Part shown: one piece after another, positions 12,701 through 23,730 of the stretch | Position numbering within the stretch: position 1 is the first letter of the stretch | How the letters are laid out: every line of letters starts with the position of its first letter | The notes under the pieces: model-generated | What the model was told of the DNA's origin: nothing | Databases searched by the model: none | Seen by the model: the letters and a program-made list of their open reading frames with translations, nothing else | Source: Fasciolopsis buskii | Taxonomy: Eukaryota; Platyhelminthes; Trematoda; Plagiorchiida; Fasciolidae | NCBI GenBank assembly: GCA_008360955.1 | Contig: LUCM01006585.1 | Location: forward strand, 46,313-110,312 | DNA: 64,000 nucleotides | Direction: 5' to 3' | Made by a program: the position numbers and the translations under genes

Positions 12701-15700
12701 TCTCGGATCCTTAGAATCCCCTGAAAAATAGAATCACTTCAGGGGGAGACAAGAGAAGCCAGTTTTTAACCTGCGAAGTCAAGTCCATCATTTAAGCTAC
12801 CTTTTCTGGGCAAGCGTGTTGAAATATCCAATTTAAGACTTGTTAATAGCTACGTGTTTCTTTCAGGCAGGATATCTGTCAAAGGGTCCACGAAAAACAC
12901 TATCGGTTGACTCCGAACAATGGAAAAGGTAGATATTTATACATAGTGTTAATGATCCGGGTTGTTGTAAATTGCTTTCTGAGGTGTCAGACATTATTTG
13001 CACTTCTACACTGAATAGCCCGAGAACCCGGTGGAGATAAATGGGTGACAAATTGTGAAATGAATAGGCATAAGGCGCATGAGGATTCCGCGTCTACGAG
13101 GTCGTCTCAGGTCACACGCACTGTAGATTTCCCCTAGATTCATGCTAACTTGGGTCATTCGGCCCAAAAGTACATCGCATGATCTTTACCCAGAATGTCC
13201 AAACCAGTCATTAAAAAACAAGTTGCCACATGCGAAAAAAGTTATTCAGGAATGAATGGTGGCTTGTTAACTTAATCACAGGCAATATGTTACCTGAAGC
13301 GAAGACTAGTGATTTTTCACGGTCATATTTCTGCTGGACAAACTTGCCTGAAAAATAGAAATAAATGCATCATTTCCCTGCTTATGTATGTCTAAGATGG
13401 AAACCACCGACCATTAAATCCCTTGAAGCTGGCAGCATTTTCTGTAAATTTGATAAAAGACGATCGTTCTAGTTGTGTGACTGGACATTAATATATAATT
13501 CTATTCAATACAGAGTTATTTCCGCATTTACCGGGGGAAATCCGGCAATAAGTTGAATTTCGATTTTGGTAAGACTATTAAATTACGTTAAAAATCATTC
13601 ATAGGAAATCGCGTACAACCCATGTATCTTCGCTTTCGGCGAACTCCTTATGTAACCCTACCCGTACGACGACAGATTTTCATGGTTTCCAAACACGAAC
13701 AGTGAGAATTATCCGGATTCAATAGAATAGTTAAGTACAGATATTGATTTTGAAACTAATGATGAACTTTTGAGTGATATCGTTGTTGCTCATGTTATAA
13801 TCTTAAAAATGAAGCTCTATAAACATACAGTTGACTAAAAGTTGTCTTCGAAAAATCGATATCACTATAAATCAGTATGCGCCTAGTGTGAACCATGGTC
13901 AGCAATGAATGAATAAAAAAGTGATATTGCCGTTCTACTTCCGGAGCCAACGCAATTGGACATCCAATCCGAGAATTAAACTAACGATATATTCTCATGC
14001 AAGCCCCATGTTTTCCGCTCCAGTAAATCATCAGTGGTCCAATTTCCGTTTCGCTGGCACGTGTCTCTTCATTTGTTTGCTATTTTTCTCGAAGGTCAGT
14101 GAATTCGACCGTAAAAATTGCAACTCAAATTACGCTTGCCGCCTTTTCATATGATGTACATAACACTTCGTGGGTGAGCGATAATCTGAAGGAATAACCT
14201 GACGCAGCAAGTGCACATGCTACCAGAAACGAATTTCACCGTGATTTGTTTCATCTAAAAAAACAGATTTCATAAGAAAGGTTAGCAGGACAAACCTTCT
14301 CAAGTTAGGAGCAAATATTAGCGGTGTTTTTGGTTAAACACTGACCTTAAAAATTGAGAAAACCATCTGCTCCAGAAATCAAAGGTCAGAATTTTATTTC
14401 CGGCCTGCGGTATGAACTTTTACAAATCACGAATGCTGCAAGAACTTCCAGAGATGTTGATTTGCATTATCTCACATGGAACATATTTGTCTAACTGTGT
14501 ACTCAAAAACATACCGCACAATGTGGACAGCCACCTGAATGAACTTTTTGTTAGGGATCCGTTTTATACGAAAATTGGCAAGTTGCAGATTCAGTTAAAT
14601 AAAGGCTATTAAATTAAATAATTTGCATGGTTTCAGCACTCGCAACCAGCACATTTTATTCGTTCGTGCGAAATGACCAGTTTGTGCAACACGGAAATGC
14701 GCTTTTGTATTATTTCATTGGTTATTGTGATATAAATTTTCCAAAGTAGAACCGTTTGTAGCAGTGAAAAATGTCCTACTTGAACAGATGTGGCAAGGTA
14801 ACACGGAGTTACAACGTAAGGCTGAACGTGATTCCCGCTAGTGGATACCAACAATCAGACATATGTGATTAGTATACCATACACTTAAGCAGCTACTTAT
14901 CAGACATCTTTTGAGATCGCGAGAATTATTATCCAATGGCAACAATAGGGACACCGTTTAAATGGATTATAACTTGGAACGATGCAAGTTGACTAGCAAA
15001 CTTCGGCACGGAAGAGCAGAACAGAGCCGATATGCTCCATGCAAAATGTTGATATATAGCCAATCAATTAACTCCAGAATCTTGGAATTCAAATGATCTC
15101 GAGTTGCGCGGAGAGATTGAAATTTCATCTTTAATGCAGAAGAAGATACCAGCCATTATAAGGTGTTTTCTTTACATGGTGCATACAACGAACAGTTGAC
15201 AATGGAAAAGAAATACAGGAAAAATGATCTTTTAAGTTGCAGATTGACAGGTTTTGCTTTCAGTTTCTTGCAGAAATTTTGTGCGACTAAGAACAAGCGA
15301 CATCAAGGGATATTCTGAATTTGCAACTATATACAAATATTCACGTAAATTTCCTGGCATAGAAACAAGATATTAAACACTACATTAAAACAACTAGATA
15401 TAATCACATCAAGTTTCAAAGACCACCAACCATCCATCGATCAGAGAGAGGGAAACTTATAAGGATTACATTTGATTGTCGTCTCCACAGAGCGAAACCT
15501 ACCGCAGAAAAAACTAGACTGTCGAAAAAGTTCGACTGGGTACGAAGGTCGATTCAAATGACATCAGCCTTTCTAACAATAAGTCCTGGTTTCGACTGCT
15601 ACCTTGAAACACCAAGTAAAAGTGAAAGAACCATTGTATGATCTTAGCTCAGAAAAGCTGTAGAAAAACATATGCAGTTCAAATGCACGGATGCCACTGA

Positions 15701-18284
15701 TCTCACCAATGAGCCAGCCATCCTATTGGTAGATGTTGTAGACCTCAAATAAGTTAACTGACGCGAACTATAAGGGACAGTCCACTGGTTCCGGTTTTCA
15801 TTTACCCTTCCCAATTTATGCCATAAACACGCTGAAGTCACTTTCCTATCCAAATCGGTCCCTCGGTGGGAGGGGTTCGATTTTCGGCAGTAATCATCGA
15901 TCCTATCTTACTCAGATCCAAAGCTTACACGATCGACTCCACTCGGTGTTAAGATAACTCTCTTCTTAGCTCAGAGCTACTCAGACAATTCATCAATATT
16001 CCAGCGATATTGCAAAGAAACTGGTATTTAAACACTGGTAGTCTCCGCCCATGTGCCCTGAATGGTCGCATTACTGAAGTGTACGGTGCTACCAATCCTA
16101 ATGCAGCTGTATGAAATCGACCTCTGCTGGATAAGCAGATATCGCAACAGCGCCCCTGTTATCTGTCAAATCATGCTAGGCATTTGGATCTATATATTAG
16201 AGGACACTTCATCCGATATTTAATTTTAGCAACTTCCCTCCAATGACAGCAAAGACTGATTTTGTGTATAACTAATCCTGCAGCAGCATTTTACAATTGG
16301 AAGCTGCAAAATGCTCACAAACATTCCCTTATTGTCATTTAGGCAGCCGTGGAAAACTTACAAATAAAGTGGACGTTCGTTAAGCATCACATCGTTGTCC
16401 GCAAATTTCAAGTCGATTAGTTTGCCACCAACCAAGCCTCTTCATAAAGTGTTTTTTCTGATGCTTCAAATAAAGCTACTAAAAGTGAGTCAGCTTGTTG
16501 CCGGATTTGTTGATCACCAAGCTGCTACTTGGTGGTGGATCGGTGCGCCTAATCAGCCCGTAAATATTGAGAGTATTGCCGACGGTTGTCGCGTTTCACA
16601 TTTCCTTATATTTTTCTGTTCGCCGGTGCTCGCAGTGCTTTCTCAGGTAGCTGAACTGATCAGCTGACTTCTCGGGAATCTGTGCATCTTTTTGTGCGAG
16701 GCTTCCATGGGGTACAGATTCACAAGCACCATGCAAAATAACGGAGGTCGAGAATATCACCTTATCTGAGATCTACAATGGCTGGGGTTTTATGCGGCAT
16801 CTCCCGCCAATTTCACTAAATCTCTAAGGTGTTTCCAATGTTCATGGGATTGTAAGCATTTAGTTGTGTCTACAGTTGCATTGAAAACGGTGAATATAAC
16901 TGGAGTCGGCGATTATCGCCCAAAAACCATCTGTGTAAGACAGACTGTTGGTGCGACTACATATTAAACGCAAATCAAGACTGTGAGTCCGAAGGTGTGA
17001 AGCAGGATGAACAGCATTCTTTAGCTGATCTGCGCCACCGACAACCAGTGACAAAGTTTTTGACCTGAGGTCAGTGTTACGGTTACCTAGTCTCCCGTGA
17101 TTTATCACTAGTAATATTTATTTTGAGTCACCAAGTCAAAGAAAATAGAAATGGAAGGAAGCTCGGAAAAGTTTAGCGCTTTGTTTGATGAGTTTATTTT
17201 GAAATCTTGATTGTCCGTCGACACTCAGCTCATTGGAATTGCTTGCTACCGCAAGTCCATTGAAAAGATAATTGGGTGTTTACGTGACTAGAAAGCTTAA
17301 TTTATGCGTGGTATATACGATAATCATTCATTTAATGTTGTACATGGCTACCTGCCAGATGCCACGTCAATTCACATTTGGAGTTGCATTAGACGATATC
17401 GTAGTATTTGTCACTTTAATCACAATTAGATATCAACGTGATGAAACATCGCACATTTTGGTTCTAGTCATTATTGGATTACCGTAAATGTGAATGAGTT
17501 TTCGTGATTAGTCGTTCTTCTGATATGCCGGCATTATGGACTGAGGATTGTCCTCAAGCGTTGACATGGAGGAGGTCTTCTTTATAATGTTAAATTGGCA
17601 TCTCACTAAGATTTACTCAAGATAATTAACATAAAACTTCTTGATTCATATGCTGTTCCTTTGTAGGGAGCGGACCTGATTAGATTTATCTCATTTTCTT
17701 GCCACTAGGAGACCCAAGGAAAAGGAAAATGGCTCGGCATCGTGTTCCACGGTGTGCTGTGTGAATACGACACATATGCAATATATCATTCACAATTAAA
17801 ACATATACATGGCGCATCGATTTTTTGGTAAACTCCTTATATCATTCGGTCATCATATGGAATATAGTTTATTAATCTGAATTCATATAGGTTTGCTCAT
17901 TCCATTCATCTGAAATCACTGGCCAAAGCATGATAAACGGTGCTGCCTAGTACTACTGAACTGAATTGCTGGCATGAGTCATTCCAAACAGAACGTTTCA
18001 TGCACTACAGCATGCAGTTCCAAAGTGGCTGCACAAAACGACAGCTGGCATGAGCTCACACAGCCTCGATTGCCTGTTTATTAAGAAGATTATTAAACAT
18101 CGCGTAAAGAGCGAAACAACACTGTATGCTTCCCACAAAATCCACATCACATAATGCCCACAAATTAGAAAAAATCCTTTCCACTTATGTTCTGCCAATC
18201 TGCAACTAGTCGGCCAACAAACATAGTGATTTGTGCTGCAATCATTCGCTTTGGAAATATGAAGATCACAATGGGACCCCCCTT
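9774..18284. other. long stretch with no confident gene
   Basis: AT-rich sequence with frequent stops in all frames. The minus open frame at 12071-12376 (101 codons, Ser-rich) is the longest, but it shows no domain and no clear donor or acceptor. A short box-B-like motif at 15874-15884 (GGTTCGA followed by TTTT) hints at another tRNA-derived repeat, but the rest of a tRNA-like head could not be traced. The sequence at 11038-11085 is listed separately. Confidence 0.4.
11038..11085. repeat. short tandem repeat, about 3 units of 17-18 bases
   Basis: The core AGCCCAC recurs three times at nearly even spacing (CAGTCAGCCCACAT, CAGTTAGCCCACTT, TAGTCAGCCCACAT). The units differ from each other by a few bases. 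No function is apparent. Confidence 0.6.
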
Positions 18285-19330
18285 TGGGAACTCTGAGCAA
18301 AAAATACTTTCAAAGGAGTCACGAGGTTAGATGCTAATGGGTGCATCTATAAAATAATTCTTGCTTAGTACAGCGAAAATGACACGTGGGGGATTTATCG
18401 TTGCATTTCCTTGATTTCCACGTAGGTGTCCGCAAACCCTTACAACGATGGTATAAAACAGTGGAGTTAAATTTGTTCTTCGATGATGATGGTTATCATT
18501 TCCGCGTGAATAAAAATTCATTGTTTACCAACATTTTATCCGTGTGCGATGCAGACCTATACGGTTTGGTGTTAGCGGTGGGAGAAGTACAGTTTACACC
18601 TAATTGTTTATGATGGTGCAACGACGCCCAGCCTCTTATTTGAAGATTGTGGAAGAACTTTGAAACGGTCTCGTTTTTGTTTGGAACCATTCTCAGGCGA
18701 ATGCATCTTATCCCAAATCGTGAGCGAATTCTCAGTCTAATCCCAGCTTTCCGTTCGAGATTTGCGTCCCATATCAGCCACTGGTGATTCATAACAAAAA
18801 TGAACTTGATGCGCAATGCTTTCGTTGTTTTTAGTGGAGTTTTAAGCACTGCTACCTAAAATACATAATATCCAGGCATCCCCGTTTGTCGTCGCCAAAA
18901 CATTTGGGCTCAAACCTTTGACTATATTGTTGCTTGGTTGGACCGATAGCAACAGGATTAGAATTCTTCAGCTTTTTCATGCCTCATGACACCTATATTC
19001 TATCAGTTTCCAAGAACTAGTCAGCTACCGGTGTTTCACTACTATGGACCCAGATGTCTCACAGTCAATATTCCCAATAATAAAATGATCCAAGTGAGGA
19101 CATGTATATCAGAAACCTCGATCGCGTAAATTCGTTACTTGTGGAGGCTTCCAACAGAAGTTTAAAGCTAGAGGTCTGGAATGATACAAAAAATGCAGCG
19201 CTTTCCGCCTCGCTGAGTCCCGTTCTGATAAGACATAACTACAGAAAGCAGGAATGTCACGCAAACCAACGGGAAAATTTAGGCATGCATCGCGTCGAAA
19301 CTGCCCCTTCATTTAAGTTCACCTAATCGT
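18285..19330 (+). mobile_element. BEL/Pao LTR retrotransposon, decayed pol fragment
   Basis: Read on the plus strand with in-frame stops and at least one frame change, this segment follows the order of a BEL/Pao pol after the RT active site. First comes a connection block with KGVTRLDA near 18315. Then GYHFRVNKN and NILSVCDADLYGLVLA follow at about 18490-18580, which match the family's 'F.F.V ... TRR.ILS..S..YDPLG' segment. Next is a Trp-led block LWKNFETVSF near 18645-18680. An RNase H-like part at 18885-18990 contains FVVAKT and WTDSN (tgg acc gat agc at 18939-18950), matching the family's 'VAK...P' and 'WTDS..VL' motifs. Stops at 18611 and about 18638 and the changed frame before 18885 show it is dead. 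The RT YVDD box, the integrase and the LTRs were not found. Flatworms are known to carry BEL elements. Family assignment is by motif order read by eye. Confidence 0.58.
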
Positions 19331-20271
19331 AGCTGGTGAAAATGTCATCTGTTAACTGTTTTTAGATGAACAAAAGTACGTTGCATTTCCTTTTTATTTT
19401 GTATGAACTGCTCGATGTTTATACGAGTGGCCTGGTTACATTTGCAAAATGAAACCACATATAGCTTTTGCACTGTCCAAAAGGTAATCATCCCAGGCCA
19501 TCATCGTTCCCAGGTACTCAGTCGCCTCAACTGTCTACTATATCCGTCGATTTTCTTTGGCCCATAGGTTTTATCGTTTGATTTTCGTTGGCAGGCAAGC
19601 AAACTAATGCGAATGATTAAGGGTCCAGTCTGGTTGAGAATTCGATATACTGTTTGTAAATTTTCTCACTGATGCTAGAAAACTGATGAGAAATGACAAA
19701 GGCAATTTTAAAAGAACCCAGTTAAGCTAATTATACTAATCGGAAAACAAAAGAACGGAGATTACCCGCCTACACCACTTAAGTTTACTTACTTGCGCTC
19801 AACTTAAGGAGCTTGGAAAACAATTTACAGTTTGATGAAATGAGAAACATGCAGATGTTACTTTTGATGGTACCGACCTCTGGCTGGAAAATTCACGCTG
19901 TCAGGCAGGACACCAAAAACGGTTCTGTATACAATCCTGTCTAGTATTGATCATCAAAGGTTTCTTGCTTACTCGAGTCCTAGGAGAACAATGTTCACAG
20001 CATACCTGGCACTACATAAACCAATATAAAATGTATTTGTTTATTCATGGATATGAGTGACTTAAGCGTAGGTCACAAAAATCAACCTCGGACTTTGATA
20101 CGTCACTCTATGCGTTCAACGAAACACCAAATGCAGGTGTACAACAGATAAACTGCTTTGAGCTAGCTACCAGCGGAAAAAACCGGCTGAATATGCAGAT
20201 TAGCGCTAAATTTTCCTATGTCTAGGATTTCCCTTTCCCGCAAGAATTTTACGGCGACGGAATGCGTTTAG
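19331..20271. other. between BEL/Pao fragment and LINE-like fragment
   Basis: A phrase near 19510-19580 on the plus strand (RYSVASTVYYIRRF) could continue the BEL/Pao RNase H tail, but it is too short to call. I see nothing else. Confidence 0.3.
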
Positions 20272-20640
20272 ATGCTAACCGTGTGGCTGAAGCAACGGAA
20301 TGTTCAGGTAGCCGACAAATCGGTAGCATTATGCGAGTCTATAACTGCAACTGGTTCATCACAAAAACATAATGCGATAGTCACTTATCTGATCCTCCGC
20401 GAACGGAGACAGCGTGCTTATGGTACAGAAACTACTTCATGCATTTCTTTCCTTTCGCACACTCGTCCTGTACAGGTTTTTCGGACACCGAACTGTCTTC
20501 GTTTCGATTCGTTGGCAATCCAATTTGTACATTTATGGAACGAAATCGCTCGAAATTCTTTAAAGATGTAAAACTAACAATACTCTGCAGACACTTTGAA
20601 AAATCGGCGATCAAGCGGTTGAGGTCTTGGCCTTTGGACA
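20272..20640 (+). mobile_element. probable non-LTR (CR1/jockey-like) retrotransposon, C-terminal pol remnant
   Basis: The plus-strand translation resembles the region after the RT fingers/palm in CR1- and jockey-like LINEs. There is a stretch with NVQVADKSVALCESI, like the family's 'VQR.ATK.V.GL..L.Y'. Then YLILRERRQ is where 'RR.RGDLI..Y.IL' is expected. Then RTPNCLRFDSLAIQFVHLWN (about 20480-20540) is where 'R..RTD.....F..R.V..WN.LP' is expected. Just after the WN the frame shifts and stops accumulate, with a residual DTLKNRRSSG echoing the final 'SL..FK..LD'. The RT active site is absent, as usual for a 5'-truncated LINE. No tail repeat could be fixed. I am only moderately sure; the BEL fragment just upstream is on the same strand, and this could conceivably belong to it. 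Confidence 0.4.
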
Positions 20641-21622
20641 TGAACGCCTCGAATTCACATTCTACTGCCACTGGTTAAATCTCCCAGTTGAGAGTCTCAT
20701 ATTGGCGAGATACATTGTCGGTTAAGTAATGAATAAATCAATATGATAAAAACTGAACTAGTTTTTAAAACAGTTGTTAGTATTCAGCCAGCCTGGTCTC
20801 GTTGGGTCAGAAACAGCCCCACAGTCCTGTTGGCGCAATACGGATTTGATTAACAGAATATTTCATTTCATAAAGAAGCTGTACAACAGTCATTTCCAAC
20901 TAACCCAGGCAAACAGTGGAAACGTTTCGTAGCTCTTTATTCCCTTTGGTCAATTCTTATCATTATCTGTAAATCCAGTGTCCGACAAGGAATCACTTTG
21001 TGAACCTGATTGTCTCTAAGCAATTTAATAAACCTCAAAACTATATGGCACACAACCATTCCCTTGGCATTTTGCACAATTTGCATCCCAGCCGGGTCAT
21101 GACTGACGAGCATTGCTGATAAATCTCGGTAAGGATGGAAGCAGTTTATTCGTGCTGTCGGTAGTTTAACAATAATATCGCTAGGTCAACCACAGTTTGC
21201 TCTCTATTAGGGCAAACTTAGAACTAACTCTTCTCGAATCTAGTTTAAAGACTGGTTCTTTTTGTCAAACTATGAACGAACAAATCCCCGAAACCGTCGG
21301 ATAAACAATGCACGGTATTTGGCAACTGAATATCTTTCATTCTTGTTATTTTAATTAATAACAATCCGCCTATAAGATAAAGTAGGAATTTCAGTCTGCT
21401 ACTAACAGTCGCGTTAGTGGCAACATTAGCGCAAACGAGGCGAGTGGCGCTATAACGATGAACATTGCAATATTCTACATGACAGATGGAATTCCGTGCA
21501 CGTCCACTGATGCTCGCCATCTTCAGTTGTTATCATCCGATTCGTTGAGGTCAGACAGCCGGATGTAATTTACTCTGTAGCATCACGAATGAAGAGGAGG
21601 AGAGCATACAAATTTGAATAAC
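20641..21622. other. no gene seen
   Basis: AT-rich, stop-rich in all frames. The minus open frame 21245-21520 has no recognisable domain. Confidence 0.4.
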
Positions 21623-21993
21623 AGTTTCTCACTAGAATTTCAATTGAATCGTTAGGAGCGTGAATGGATGGCAGATCGGTTTAAGAATCACATGGTGATT
21701 CGTGAGAGTATTTTCGTCGCTCAGGTAAGACAAACCTTCAGAAAGGGGACAGACAAAAAGCCCAAAAGTATCAGTTTCTCGTTTCAGTAGTATATTTCGT
21801 ATACGGATGGATGAACAAAATTTCCCTCGAAACGCAAAACTGGTTTGGCGATTATTGCCGCTCTTCATCCCCTTTCTGAAGGTTAGCCCTGCCTGACCGA
21901 CGAAAATCCTCCTGCGAATCACCATGTGATTCTTAAATCGACTTACCATCCATTCACGCTCCTTACGATTCAAATGAGATTCTAGTGAGATAC
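21623..21993. repeat. large imperfect inverted repeat (foldback/MITE-like)
   Basis: The left arm at about 21623-21749 is matched in reverse complement by 21868-21993, with roughly 85-87% identity over about 126 bases and a loop of about 118 bases. The best-matched core, shared exactly, is TTTAAGAATCACATGG plus the following TGATTCG. That core is itself nearly palindromic (GAATCAC...GTGATTC). Both arms end inward in AACCTTCAGAAAGGGGA. An open frame of 125 codons on the minus strand runs through the palindrome; it is a by-product of the repeat, not a gene. No coding capacity for a transposase is present, so this is a non-autonomous element or a product of inverted duplication. Confidence 0.82.
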
Positions 21994-22049
21994 TAAGAAA
22001 GGAGCGCACTAGTATGATGATGGTTGGACATAATAATACCTGGTACGCC

Positions 22050-22135
22050 TACCTGAAGAGCGGCAATAACCGCGAAACCGGTCGTGTGCTTCCGGGGCAA
22101 TTTCGTTCATCTATCCGTATGCAAAACATACGGTT
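22050..22135. repeat. inverted extra copy of the loop of the preceding inverted repeat
   Basis: The segment starting GAAGAGCGGCAATAACCGCG and running to CATCTATCCGTATGC matches the reverse complement of the loop and loop/arm junction at about 21785-21867 (GGATGGATGAAC... to GGCGATTATTGCCGCTCTTC) at roughly 75-80% identity. It lies 56 bases outside the right arm. The overall order is arm, loop, inverted arm, spacer, inverted loop. Confidence 0.65.
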
Positions 22136-23540
22136 GGGAATAAAATAGCACTTCTTTTCAACTTTTTTTGCACACTTATTCGCATGATTTGTTCCCGTTC
22201 GCTAAAATTGCGCTGTAAGTTCATCCACGAGTTAATGTTCGCATTCATTTATATTCAACATATTTCGCATTTCCTGAATGAGAACAAAATTCACCACTCC
22301 TTTTTTTTCATGGACATCTGGAAACAGAAAAACATGTAGGCTGGAAATGTCTCGTCTGCAATAATAATGAGTATTTCAGATGCGAGGAGTGTAGGTTCTA
22401 AATGCAGATAATTGTCTGGGATCCCATTTTTAATCTAATTTAACTGTACATCAACGAGTTCAAGGAGATAGTATTTAGCGTTTAAAGTCCCAGGCTACAA
22501 AATCCACTAAACCACGCTTCAACTTGCATTACTGTCACAGAAATTTCAAAATACCACTTGAGTTTAATTGCATCGTATAAATTTAAGAAAAGCCGAATGA
22601 AATTAAGATAGTGAAGTAAAATTTTGATTTGCATTTCCGTGTTTAAAGCTGACAATCTTCCGCAGTTTGGTGACGGAGAGGCACCCCAGAATTAAATTCG
22701 TTATCCGTTAATTAAATCTTATTATTATCAAACGAAACCTGCAAATGAACCACTAAGACTGATCTTTGTTTCAATACACTTTTTTCAATCTTCAGTGAAA
22801 AAATTTCCCAGAGAAAAATGTTTGAATAGCAAGTCCCAAGAAACTGAGAGGCATGTAGTTTTCGTGACCGGAATTAGTAAGAAACCACACATTGGATTTT
22901 GATACGAAACCAACTTTACTAGGACAATCACGGAATGCAAAAGATTTTAAAGGCAATTCACTAGAGAAAACAAGAAATTGTATTTGGACCTAGTTTGATT
23001 ATTAGAATAAAACCTGGAAGTGAAATGTCCAAATGCCCTTAGTCGTGACTTATTTGGTGGTACATCACACGTGGAATTGAAGCAAGGATAACATTCGTGG
23101 TAGAAAAATCACAGAGAGGCCAAGCCTAACACCTAGAAGTAAATATCTGGATGCATATTGGCGATCCACTGAGCCTTGAAAAAACCGCGTGGCTGGGCTA
23201 ATATTACATCAGGAGGTTGAAGAGATCCATAGGTGAAACTTACTAATTAAGCGCAAATTTAACGTCCAGAAACCATTTTGGCGCTCCATTCGTCCGTATG
23301 CAACTTTGAATCGCCTGGTAGTGAATGATGTTTTAAATCCGGCTGTCTTCGACAATAGAAACTGGACAGTGTTGAGATGGCAGCTGGAAGCTTTGAACTG
23401 TGCATCTAGATTACACAATTACACTCCACGATCCTTAACTCATCGTGTTATGAATCGTGAACAGAAGTCTTCACTCAGGATATCTCAAGTGAGATCCCAG
23501 TCCATGTTCCACGATTCCGTACACCGCACACATGTACACT
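22136..23540. other. no gene seen
   Basis: No open segment with splice signals and no mobile-element motif recognised. Confidence 0.4.
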
Positions 23541-23730
23541 GGCAGTGGTTAGGCGAATAGGGTCGTGGTGTCAGTGGTTGAAGGTCAGGGGTTCGAGTCC
23601 TCTCACTGCCAGTGTGCTTTGCCATTTGGTGACCTTTTGTTGACCGTGGCTCACTTCCTGAATGCTGGTGCACACTGCTATTTCACTAATAAGGGAAGTA
23701 AAAGGATGAGGTGTAAAAAGACTGAGTAAA
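23541..23730 (+). mobile_element. tRNA-derived SINE (family A)
   Basis: The first 70 bases fold like a tRNA. The 5' GGCAGTG pairs with CACTGCC at 23604-23610. A T-arm carries a perfect internal promoter box B, GGTTCGAGTCC (23590-23600), and an A-box-like segment lies at GTGTCAGTGG. The body follows (GACCGTGGCTCACTTCCTGAA), then a tail ACTAATAAGGGAAGTAAAAG. The same body and tail occur at 32177 and 34434, which defines a family. SINEs are transcribed by RNA polymerase III from the A and B boxes and copied by a LINE in trans. It is the best-preserved head of the three. Confidence 0.78.

Noticed and set aside
18496..18849. 117-codon minus frame, Arg-rich
   Set aside because: It is antisense to the BEL/Pao relic, whose plus-strand motifs explain the sequence better.
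21632..22009. 125-codon open frame on the minus strand
   Set aside because: It runs through the inverted repeat; the frame is a consequence of the repeat, and has no domain.
23541..23610. Functional tRNA gene
   Set aside because: Despite a paired acceptor-like stem and perfect B box, it lacks a clear anticodon arm and is continuous with the SINE body and tail.
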